The notes under the pieces: model-generated
Told to the model about the DNA's origin: nothing
The model's input: the letters and a program-made list of their open reading frames with translations, nothing else
Databases searched by the model: none
Program-made: the position numbers and the translations under genes
Shown: in pieces, positions 33,978-43,937 of the stretch
Numbering within the stretch: the stretch's first letter is position 1
How the letters are laid out: every line of letters begins with the position of its first letter
Source: Paracyclopina nana
Taxonomy: Eukaryota; Arthropoda; Copepoda; Cyclopoida; Cyclopettidae
Length of the DNA: 64,000 nt
Assembly (NCBI GenBank): GCA_019096065.1
Contig: JAGUCH010000002.1
Location: forward strand, 4,166,501 to 4,230,500
Direction of reading: 5' to 3'

Positions 33978-35723
33978 ATGAAGCGTAAACTTGGATTTTT
34001 ATTTTTTAGCTATGGACTTCTGCTCCATTCTGCAAATTGCTCCTTTGTTTATGACATTGATTACAATATCATCAAAGCCGCCATCAGCATTTGGAAAGCT
34101 GATATCCAAAAGTCATCAAATAGCCTCTATGCCTTTAAGACAGGTCCAGTAAGTAAAGCGTATTTCCAAAAATAAATTGCCTAATTAATGTGTTGGCCTC
34201 CTTAAGATTACAGGTATTGAGTTGGACGTTCCATCCGGATTGAATTTTAGCGCCAAGTACAATTTGTACCCTACGTTCTGCAGACATGGACATGTTGCTG
34301 AGGAAGAACTGGAAGAATGTGCATTGAACCCGAGTAACTGGCTTATATATTTATTTTTTCCTCAATTAGCAAACGACAAGTTTTTTCAGGAGAAGATATG
34401 TACAAATGCACTTCGAGGATTTACAGAAATTCTGAACGTCCAGATGCTTACATTCTCAAGTCTAATGCTTGCTCTCGAGTTCCATCGGACCCATCTTTGT
34501 TTGATTGTAAAAAGATCTTGTCTTTGATGTTAACTGACATCTAAAGTTGTTCTATTGATAGTTCCGGATATTGTTGAAACGACCATTCCTGATGAAATCC
34601 TTGATGATGAGTTTCAGCCCTTGAGAACAAGAGCAGGTGAGTTGATTTTTTAGGTTATGTTAAGCCATTGAATGTGAACATTTTCTCTTTAGAGAGCACT
34701 CGGCAATTAAAGAAACTTCAGAGTCATCACAGCTTCAAAGCTTTCATGAGGGAGCACAACAAAGAGTATGAGGATATGGCTGAATATGAGCTTCGATTCT
34801 CCATTTTCAAGGAGAACATGAAAAAAGTGCAATTCCTGAAGGAGACTGAACTGGGAACTGGTGTTTATGGCGCAACAAAGTTTGCGGACTTGACCGAGGA
34901 AGAATTTAAGGAGCAACACTTGGGGTTCTATACGCCCACTTACAATCCAGTTGACAATGTTTACAACTCTGATCTTCCTGATGCGGAAATTCCAGATGTC
35001 GATTTGCCCACTGAATTTGACTGGAGAACAAAGGGAGCTGTGACACCGGTGAAAAACCAAGGTAAGTGTTTTTGACTAATGGTCTCAATTGTTTGGTGAA
35101 TTTGGGGTCCTCTTCAAGGATCATGTGGTTCATGCTGGGCTTTCAGTGTGACTGGCAATATTGAAGGCCAGTATAAGATCCAGCATGGCAACCTCTTGTC
35201 CTTTTCTGAGCAAGAGCTCGTTGATTGCGACAAGCTTGATAATGGGTGCAATGGCGGTTTGCCTGAAAATGCGTACAAGGCTCTGACCAAGTTAGGTGGG
35301 TTAGAGTCTGAGGATGATTACCAATATGATGGTAGGGATGAGAAATGCCATTTTGACAAGTCCAAAGTTGAAGTGAATGTGACTGGCGGAGTTAAGATAT
35401 CCACCAATGAAACTGAAATGGCTCAGTGGTTGTTGAAAAATGGTCCCATTTCCATCGGCATAAATGCGAATGCCATGCAATTTTACATGGGAGGAGTGTC
35501 ACACCCATGGAAGTTTTTGTGCTCCAGTTCTGGCATTGATCATGGCGTCCTCATTGTTGGTTTTGGAATTCACCACTATCCTCTATTTAGGCAAGATATG
35601 CCATTTTGGATTGTGAAAAACTCCTGGGGCACTGGATGGGGAGAGCAGGGCTATTACAGAGTTTTCCGGGGAGATGGCACATGTGGAGTAAATCAAATGG
35701 CCACCTCCTCTGTCATTGCATAA
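33978..35723 (+). CDS. CTSF: Cathepsin F (cystatin-like prodomain plus papain-family protease)
   Basis: The ATG at 33978 starts a signal peptide ([18 protein letters not shown]). Exons 1 to 3 encode a cystatin-like domain: [20 protein letters not shown], then [19 protein letters not shown], with paired cysteines. A linker ([20 protein letters not shown]) leads to the I29 propeptide inhibitor domain with an ERFNAQ-type helix ([17 protein letters not shown]) and [13 protein letters not shown]. The mature enzyme begins near [20 protein letters not shown]. The catalytic Cys is in SCGSCWAFS, split by an intron just before it (about 35060-35118). The catalytic His is in [12 protein letters not shown] and the Asn in [17 protein letters not shown]. 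The set is complete, so a lysosomal or secreted endopeptidase is expected. The border between exon 1 and exon 2 is uncertain: the consensus donor GTAAGT at 34149 is not in phase with the obvious acceptor. Confidence 0.92.
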
Positions 35724-36201
35724 TTAGAAAAAAGAAACCTAGTTATTTTATAAGTCGTTTGTTTATTTTTCATTCAGGATTCCCAGAACAGCTTAAGATA
35801 CATTTAACAAAATGGTGGAGAACTTCAAGTAGAAATCAAAACTTGTATTGCAAATAGTGTGGATGTGGTGGTGGTGGTTGGGAATTTTAAAAGAAAGCAT
35901 CTGAAAAGAGAGTTGTCAAAAACTAGGAGCATTCACACTTTTTAACTTTCAGCTGACAACAATGCTTCATTCTAACTCTTTCACCATGTTGGAAAAGTGT
36001 TTTTAATTGTTAAAGAAGAGAGGAACAGAGTACAATTGGAAAAAGGGGCTAAACACATTCAAACTCGGTGGGGGCCAGATGTACCACCTTCGTGTGTACA
36101 TCTTCATAGCATACAAGACATTATTATTTTTGAGCAACAAGAAATTATCAATCATAGGAGGAGTTTCTACAGTAGCTGACAATGAGATTGAACATCACGC
36201 T
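35724..36201. other. Intergenic, convergent 3' ends
   Basis: Between the stops of cathepsin F (+) and the Pro-Tyr-Lys repeat protein (-). AT-rich with no gene; it contains the 3' UTRs of both. Confidence 0.5.
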
Positions 36202-39171
36202 TTACTCGTCTTCAGCTTTGGGGCTGATGTCCTCAACGATTCCTTTCCTGGTTAAAATCTCTTTTGTGCCCTCGTCATTAGTAGTGTCTGATTGAACGAC
36301 CACACTGGCCCCAACAACTGCTGATTTTGACAGGTCAGCACTTCTGGGTTGAACGACATCCGTGCTGCTGTCTGATCTGTCTTCAGCGAAAATGGCGTCC
36401 AAGCTCTCGTCTGCACTTTTGGATTGGGCTACTACTTTGCCATACCCACCTGAGGGCTTCTCATAGACGTGCACAGGGGGAGCCACGCCCTGGTAGATGA
36501 TAATTGGGGGCTTGTGTAAGCTTTTGGGTGCTGGCACATAGACGGGGTCGTTGTTTTGGTAGACTTGCTTCTTGGGGGGTGGAGGTAGCGGCCTCTTTTT
36601 GTATTGAGGCTTGGGGGGAGCATTGTAGGCTGGCCTGGGGGGTGGGCTGTACTCTTGCTTCTGTGGTGCGTTGTATGCTGGTTTTGGTGGTGGGTTGTAT
36701 GCGGGCTTTTTAGGTGGATTATATGCGGGCTTCTTAGGTGGGTTGTAAGCAGGCTTGGGTGGGGGGTTGTAGGCGGGCTTGGGGGGAGGGTTGTTGTAGG
36801 CGGGCTTGGGTGGGTTATATGCTGGTTTGTTGTAAGACGGCTTGGGTGCGTCGTAAACTTGCTTCTGCGGAGCATCGTAAGTTGGCTTTTGAGGAGCGTT
36901 GTAAACAGGCTTCTTTTCATTATATGATGGCTTAGGCTGCTGATAAGAAGGCTTGGGCTGCTCATAAGAAGGCTTGGGCTGCTCATAAGAAGGCTTGGGT
37001 TGCTCGTATGAAGGCTTGGGCTGCTCATATGAAGGCTTGGGTTGCTCATAAGTAGGCTTGGGCTGCTCATATGAAGGCTTGGGTTGCTCGTATGAAGGCT
37101 TGGGTTGCTCATAAGTTGGCTTAGGCTGGTTGTACGTGGGCTTGGGTGCATCATAGCTTGGCTTGGGTGCACTCGCTTGGTAGCTCTGCTTGGGCGGTGG
37201 TGGAGCTGCATAAGATTGCTTTGCTGGTGGCGAGTAGACTGGTTGAGCTTTCTCTATCGTCTGCACTTGGGGCTGTTGGTAGATGTGAATTGGTGGATGG
37301 CCAGCGTAGATGATGTGAGGAGCTGGAGCCTGGGTGGTTGGTGGTGGTGGGTTGTACACGGGCTTCTCAGGCTGGTATGTTGGCTTAGGCTTGTAAGTTG
37401 GTGGGGGTGGAGCATACGACGAGTCCTTTTGGGGTTTTGGCTCAGCGCTGTACACTTGCTTTTGGGGCGCTTCATAAGCCGGCTTCTTTTCCTCATACGT
37501 TGGCTTGGGAGGGTTGTAAGCGGGCTTAGGTGGGTTGTAAGCGGGCTTCTCTGGGGCGTCATAGGTAGGCTTCTTTGGCACATCGTAAGACGGCTTCTTT
37601 GGAGGTGGGTTGTAAGCTTGTGGCTTGGGTGGGTTGTAGGCAGGCTTGGGTGGGTTGTAAGCGGGCTTGGGTGGATTGTAGGCTGGCTTGGGTGGGTTGT
37701 AAGCAGGCTTGGGCGGGTTGTAAGCGGGCTTCTTGGGTGGCTCGGCATTGTAGCTTGGCTTTGGCGGGGGTCCATAGTTGGGCTTGGGAGCCTCCTTGGG
37801 TGGTGGGTTGTATGCAGGTGCCTTTGGTGGTGGTGGGTTGTAGGCTGGAGCCTTGGGTGCTGGTGCGTATTGTGGTGGCTTTGTGGCTGGCTGAGCGTAG
37901 ACTGGATCTGGAGCATTGACATAAGCCGGAGCAGGTGCTGGTGGGGCCTTAATGTACACAGGCTTTGGCGAGTCTGATGAGTAGGTGGTCTTCACGGGAG
38001 CATCATAAGTGTCGGACACCTTGGGTGGATTATAAGATGGGCTTGGTGCAGTGTAGGCCTCAGCTTTGGGAGCATCATAATTTGATTTGGGAGGTCCATA
38101 AGTGGGCTGGTTCTTTGGTGGAGGAGGTCCGTATGATGGCTTGGGCTCGTTGTAAGACGGCTTGGGCTCATTGTAGGATGGCTTGGGCTCATTGTAGGAT
38201 GGCTTGGGCTCACTGTAAGATGGCTTGGGCTCATTGTAGGTAGGCTTGGGTGCAGCATAGCTTTGTTGGTCCTTGGGAGGTCCGTATCCTTGTTGAGGCT
38301 TCTTGGGTGCTCCATAAGCTGGCTTAGGTGGTGGTCCATAGGAAGCTGGCTTAGAAGGCCTGGGTGGTCTGTACTGAGGCTTCTCTGGTTTGTAAGATAC
38401 ATCATTGCTAGGCTTGGGTGGTGGTCCATAATTCTGAGGCTTTTGAGCTTGATATTCCTGCTTGGGAGGATTGTAAGCTGGCTTGGGAGGATTGTAAGCA
38501 GGCTTAGGTGGTGGGGCCTTATAATCTGGCTTGGGAGGGGCCTGGTACTCCTGCTTTTGGGGAGGGGCCTTGTACTCCTGCTTTGGGGGATTGTATTCAG
38601 GCTTGGGGGCCTTGTATTCTGGCTTGGGAGGTGGGTTGTAAGCGGGTTTCTCTGGTGCCTTGTAGACTGGCTTGGGAGGGTTGTAAGTCTCCTTCTTGGG
38701 AGGAGGTGGCAGCTTCTTGTAGGCGGGCTTTTTGGGCTCCTGGTAAGCTTGCTTGGGAGGGCTGTAAGATGGCTGCTGTTGCTGTTCCTTCGGTGCATGC
38801 ACAACATGGATGGGGGGATTGTTTTCAGAAGTGTAGATCAAGACTGGCAAGTCATGATGGGGCAAAGGCACGTATTTGATGGCCGTTGGGGCTCCTCCCT
38901 TTCCTCCCTGTCCATATGATGGCTTGTACTGCAAAATATTTTGTACTCATCAAGCACTGCGAATAATTTTTATGCAAACAATTCTTACGTCGGTGGGTGG
39001 TGGTGGGAAGTGAATGATCGGTGGCTTTTCTCCCGAGTAGACAATGGGTCCTCCATATTGTACTGAGGGTTGGAAGCTGTCTTGAGCTGGAGCTCCGTAA
39101 TCTGAGCTTGGCTTGTCTGCCAAGCACAGCGATGTGCTCAGCAACACCAAGCTGGCGAGGTAGTAAAACAT
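36202..39171 (-). CDS. Secreted Pro/Tyr/Lys-rich repeat protein (cuticle or adhesive-matrix type)
   Basis: Exon 1 starts at ATG 39171 just after an acceptor (TTTGCAG), implying a 5' UTR intron. It encodes signal peptide MFYYLASLVLLSTSLCLA and VQYGGPIVYSGEKPPIIHFP. It joins at about 38990 to a 909-codon exon beginning YKPSYGQGGKGG. The body consists of about ninety short units of the form (P/A)-x-Y-x-x-P-K/Q-P: PAYNPPKP, PSYEQPKP, PSYNEPKP, KQEYQAPPKP. Four non-repetitive islands share a theme such as LIYTSENNPPIHVVHAP, IIYAGHPPIHIYQQP and IIYQGVAPPVHVYEKP. The tail is acidic (DAIFAEDRSDSSTDVVQ to PKAEDE). No cysteine is evident in the repeats. Composition resembles arthropod proline-rich cuticle proteins and mussel adhesive decapeptides; tyrosine cross-linking is plausible but inferred. 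Total about 970 residues. Confidence 0.85.
36600..38760 (-). repeat. Tandem 24-36 base coding repeats of the Pro-Tyr-Lys protein
   Basis: Blocks of near-identical units are visible. At 36940-37110 the plus strand repeats aaggcttgggctgctcatat about nine times (PSYEQPKP). At 37500-37740 gggttgtaagcgggcttggg recurs (PAYNPPKP). At 38130-38250 ggcttgggctcattgtagga recurs (PSYNEPKP). Each block is internally more alike than between blocks, indicating repeated local amplification. All three minus-strand phases and much of the plus strand remain open because of the period, which explains long opposite-strand frames here. Confidence 0.85.
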
Positions 39172-41747
39172 CTGCAAAGTAGATAAAGCTGGTTAAAAAC
39201 TTTCTCCTCTTCGGTTTAGGTGCAATAACTTGATTTGCTTTTGCTGCCATTGATAGAAGGCATTTTCAACTGTACCAAATGAAAGTTGGTGATAATTATT
39301 TTTCGTCGTAGTAGTAGTCAGTCAGTCAGTCTTCCTTTTTTTAGAAATCTTTCCCAGTTTTCCCACATCAGTGAGAAAACCGATCAGCAATTTTACCACC
39401 GCTGCTGCTCGTGGTCAAAATTGATTCTGATCCGTTTTTAATCAAAAGTTCATATCAGATAGACCAGTCTCAACTTTCAAATTCCCAACGATCCGGAACG
39501 AAGACGACGAAGAATTTTGCTTGCGTAAAAATAAGATCGGCTCGCTTGCGGTGCAGACTGTGTATTAATGGTAATGGAGCAGTAGCTGAATTTCTCAATC
39601 ATCAAGGGAAGAAAAAAATTGGCAAGGAAACCAGAGAAAGATGAAAGTTCATGAAATTACTCCGACAAGCCATTTAAAAACGTCTACATCCATTACGAAA
39701 CAATAATGTGCTAAACTTTTAAAAGTAGGGCAACTTCCGATATTTCTCATCGGAAACGGTGCTTTTTTGCGACACCATATGCTGCTGCACCCAATTTTAA
39801 TCTTTTTCCCTTAAGCCGGTTTCTACTGGTTTTCCCAGCTTCTTTTCTTGGCCAGAGAAAACGCTTTTGATGAATTGAATGCGTCAATATGATGAGGTAG
39901 GCTAATACGTAATCCAGGTCAAAAGAAAGTTATGTTAATTCGTTTATGATTACTCCAGTGGAACTGTTAATGCGTGCAGGAAAACTCGAGCAAATTAATC
40001 GAATGTTCATTCATCTGGAATATTTTTTTATATTCTCTTCTGCGTTGGAAACCCAAGCTTTGGTGCTTGGCCCCTGATGCCGATGATGATGGCTTGAAAG
40101 TAAGAGTTTTGGAACGTTGTTGCTTGGCGGTTTGACCTGGACTTGAGCACACTGGGCCGTACTAGTGGCATACACACTAACGCGCATGTGAAATCTGTCC
40201 TACTTTACACAACGGAACCTATAGCAACACCCAAAATTTCTAATCCTACGTTTCGTATAAAGTTTCAAAAACAGCAGCCCATTTCTAAAAATCTGCCAAT
40301 TCTTCAATTTTTTAAGAATTTTCCCTAATTCTGTCGGGATAGATTGTTTTTCCAAAATCATGCTACGCCCCAACTTCCTAGTTTCCAAGTGTGACACTGA
40401 TTTTAAAATAGAAACTTGATTTTGAGTGAATATCTCTAAATGCATCACTTCTCGATAAAGAAAGGAACCGTTCTTCTTTGCTAATTAGAATATTTAATTC
40501 GTCATTCTATTGGGAATTTTCTCTGGCTTAAAGCTTAAATATTCATCTTAGTTTCATTAGTTCTTTGAACGATTTTTAAAAAGCTCAAAAGAAGCAGGCC
40601 TAAATTCTTACCCTAGTGATTGGTGGTGACCCAATTTCACTTTTGGTATGGAGTTATTTTATCAAGTACGTGACTCAATACCAGTAAAATTCTGTTGTAG
40701 GGGCCACTAAATAAAACTGTTGTTCATAGTCCTCACAAAAACTAACTCCTGTTTGTGGCTCAAACAGGCAGAAATTTTTGTTCCAAGTTGGTGAAATTTC
40801 ACTTCAATTTCGAGCAGGACTTGAGTCGAGACTGACTTCTTGACGGATCTTGCAGCTTCCAAATATGAAGCGGGGTCGCTCGAGCGTTGAGACGACACTC
40901 AGGCTTGCCGTCGGTTCAACTTGTCTATTTTCCGATAACTCTATCGAAAACATTTTTTAATATACTTCAACATCAATTGTAGCCATTGAAAAATTAACTT
41001 TAGATATAATTCCTTTCAAATACGCTTTTTGGATAAATATTAATTACAGGAATATTTATGCGTGACTATTCTCTAGTTTCCTGTGAAATGACATTTCGTT
41101 GATTCGTCCAAGATCCTGGAATTCAAGGTGAAGTTATTGCTTTCTTGCTGCCATTAAATCTTTGCCTGGTTCCGAATGCTTGAATTTGAGGCAAGACCAG
41201 GATGTAAATATGTATCTGGTTTTTTTGGCAAATGCCCTCGTCAGCTGAGTTTTTAATCTGTATTTTTTGCTTTTCAAAAGAGGAGCGTCCGTTAATTTTA
41301 AGATAATTAAAAATAAAGAATAAAACAGTGTAAAATGTACTGACTGTGGTATTCAAATGGATTTATACTTCAATGTTTAGACTCGGGCTGTTCATAATTG
41401 AGGCGAAATTATCAGCATAACTTTAGCTGCAAACTTATTTTGGTTAGATATTCCAATTTTTTTTGCTGAGATCAAAACTGTATTTTTAAAAGCCATTCCT
41501 TGGCATTTGAACCAAAGTTTTGCCCAAAGCCCTTTAATTACGAGATTTCCTAAGCAAAATTAGCTGAAGCGCGATTACCAACTAAACACAATTATTGGCT
41601 CATTATCTTCTGTGTCTAAAATAGCTCTTAACATAAAACATATTTAAACAGCAGCTATTTAAATACATTCAGAGTTTATTTAAATACATTTCATGCTATG
41701 AGCTATTTAAATAGCGTGACTATACAAAACTTGCGAAAGGCTAAGCC

Positions 41748-41840
41748 CTTGGCATTGTTGCGTTTATTATCGGTTCTTATTTACTGACGAGGTTTCGATG
41801 TCAGTAAATAAGAAGCCATAACGACCGCAACCAAGCCAAG
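41748..41840. ncRNA. Precursor-microRNA-like hairpin (candidate)
   Basis: Two 41-base arms flank an 11-base loop (gaggtttcgat). The 22-base upper stem pairs ttcttatttactgac with gtcagtaaataagaa perfectly, then has isolated mismatches. The lower stem includes cttggc with gccaag and gttgcg with cgcaac. By hand I count 34 Watson-Crick pairs, one G-U and six single mismatches, with no bulge. Size, loop and mismatch spacing fit an animal pre-miRNA. Strand and expression are unknown; a short palindromic transposon remnant would look the same. I do not recognise a known mature miRNA. Confidence 0.4.
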
Positions 41841-43244
41841 ACGCATTTTTAAAGATAAGCGATTGTTCATCTACGTCATCTTGACTTATCATAATGAAAC
41901 TTATGAGTTGAAGTCATTTTCGTACTTAGGAACACTATTTTCACATTAAAACTAATTGGAAAATCCTATTCAAATAGTACGTGAGACATGGGCTCACTAT
42001 ATTCTGCGCTTTTGATCGTGGCATGGTTGCAGTCGTTATCGGATCTTTCAATTCCATTCTAAATGAACACCACAGATGTTTATTATTCGATCGCATTTAA
42101 TTAAGAACTGATTAGGGCCCTAAATTAAGACCGGTATGATTTCGTGCGAGTGCGTTACTATTGCCTGAGGAACATTAAGCTAATGCCGAACTGCAGATGG
42201 TGAACCTTCTTGTCAAAGGAAATGCAAGGATTTTGCGTTGGCAACACTTGTTAATGTAAGTGCGTAAATATTGATGTCAAGTATGTCATGAATTATTAAT
42301 TAAAAAGTCCCGTGTTGAAATCCCACACTCATGTTTGCTTCATAATAAGCACTTTAAATGCCTGCTATTTTATTACATTTGATGCTATATGAACATATAG
42401 TATATAAAGTGCAAGCCGTTTTTATGCAATTTTTCATTGTTCAAATGTTCGATCATAACTTTAATCGATTACTGAGAATTTCTGCTAATTTTGCTACATG
42501 GGAAATGCTTAACTGTTCCATTTTATGACATTTTAAATTTCGTATTCTCACTAGCAGCTGAGTAGGGTCTCGCAGTAAAGAAGAAGCCGAATGGGAGTGG
42601 TCAAGGCTTCTTTTCCTTCCCCAAGACAGTCAAGAGAAACTTGGTTCAATCGTTTGCCAAGCCACATTCCATTTGCCTTAGCTCTGTCCTGCAACCAAGG
42701 AGCATTAAAATCATGAATCAAGTTTGACCCCTTCCATGGTTGCATGCAAGTCATGCTGGGAAATTTTAGAAGGCGTTAAAGTCTCCACTCGTGGCTTCAT
42801 TGTTTGCTTAAGCCGTTTCTAATGCAGAATAATCTCATTGCCGTTGAAAGGCTCACTTATACGTAATTAATGATCATGAAATGTAACTCCATAGGCTTTT
42901 TCTCAGAAAAGTCTCAAGAAATTTGAAAAATAGGTCAACCTGTGCGAGTTGGTATGGAAGTGGTCATCTAATGGCATTTTTTCATCACTTTGAGCTAATC
43001 CACGAGATTTCGTGTCTTGATAGTAAATTCTAGTGCTGTTTAAGAGTACAAGCATGCGAGATTGACGGGTTAGGTTTTTTCCAGCCATTTTCCCCAGTGT
43101 GCAATAGTGGCTGCCCCGGAGTTGATAGTCCTTGCCCCTCCAGCAGGGAAAGTGAAAATTCGAAGCAGCAACTTTAAAATGCTGATGCTGCTTCAGGCCA
43201 AAATCCCATGAATTTTTTCAAGCTTTATTCCTCTTTGAGCAACT

Positions 43245-43859
43245 CACATCAACCTGAGGGCTACTGTAACCCAGAAAAAATTGCCCACCCAAAATATATA
43301 CATATTCTGAAAGCTTATGCCATGGGGGTTTGTTTGGCGGTAATTTTAAAATCCTGGCCTATCGCTTCCCATAACATAAAATTTTAAAAAACTTCTAGCG
43401 CCGAAAGTATGGACTTAGTCAGATTTTACGTCTTTAAGTACCCCCACTAAAATTGCACGATCTATGTTTCTTCATTTCATAAGAAAATTGCTAGGATGCC
43501 CTGGAATCGAGATATAGCGGTGGCATTTCTCTTTATTGTCAAATGGCATGAATTCAATATCTCTTCATCAGCGGCCGATCTGACCAATATATCTCGATTC
43601 CAGGGCATCCTAGCGATTTTCTTATGAAGTAAAGAAAGATAGATCTTGTCATTTTAATGGGGGTATTTTAACAGGAAAAATTCAACCAAGTCAATGCTTT
43701 TGGCGCTAGAAGTTTTTTTAAATTTTATGTTATGGGAAGCGCTAGGCCAGGATTTTAAAATTACTACCAAATGAACCCCCAGAGCATTAGCTTTCAGAAT
43801 ATGTACATATTTTGGGTGGGCAATTTTTTCTGGGTTACAGTAGCCCTCAGGTTGATGTG
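43245..43859. mobile_element. Foldback element with 272-base inverted arms
   Basis: The left arm at 43245-43516 starts cacatcaacctgagggctac, and the right arm at 43588-43859 ends with the exact complement (gtagccctcaggttgatgtg). Arms are equal in length and agree at roughly 85-90 percent by eye. A 71-base spacer (43517-43587) separates them. No open frame. Flanks share aact at 43541-like distance only loosely (aact before the left end, ttaact after the right end), so the target duplication is unproven. It lies just beyond the 3' end of the myosin XV gene, where a read-through transcript would form long double-stranded RNA. Confidence 0.8.
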
Positions 43860-43937
43860 TTAACTATAATCGCAAGTACTTTTTTTATTTTAAATGTACA
43901 AACAAAAAACAAATGTAGCAGTTTTTTCCCATATTAA

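Larger units (their letters stand above)
39172..43937. other. Gene-poor intergenic stretch of 4.8 kb
   Basis: No protein-coding gene could be supported. AT-rich, with several (T/A)TTTAAAT motifs around 41640-41720. Two structured elements are listed separately: a 93-base hairpin at 41748-41840 and a foldback element at 43245-43859. A 5' UTR exon of the Pro-Tyr-Lys gene may lie between 39180 and about 39400. Confidence 0.5.

Noticed and set aside
36504..38919. Long plus-strand frames (up to about 290 codons, Trp/Gly/Val-rich) opposite the Pro-Tyr-Lys gene
   Set aside because: They mirror the proline-rich repeat period; they have no leader, no domains and an improbable composition.
41640..41720. 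Repeated tatttaaata boxes as a CRISPR-like or regulatory array
   Set aside because: Irregular spacing and simple AT content; nothing beyond low-complexity sequence.
42551..42754. 67-codon minus frame (GSNLIHDFNAPWLQDRAKAN)
   Set aside because: Composition is protein-like, but there is no domain, no splice partner and no promoter nearby; chance is not excluded.
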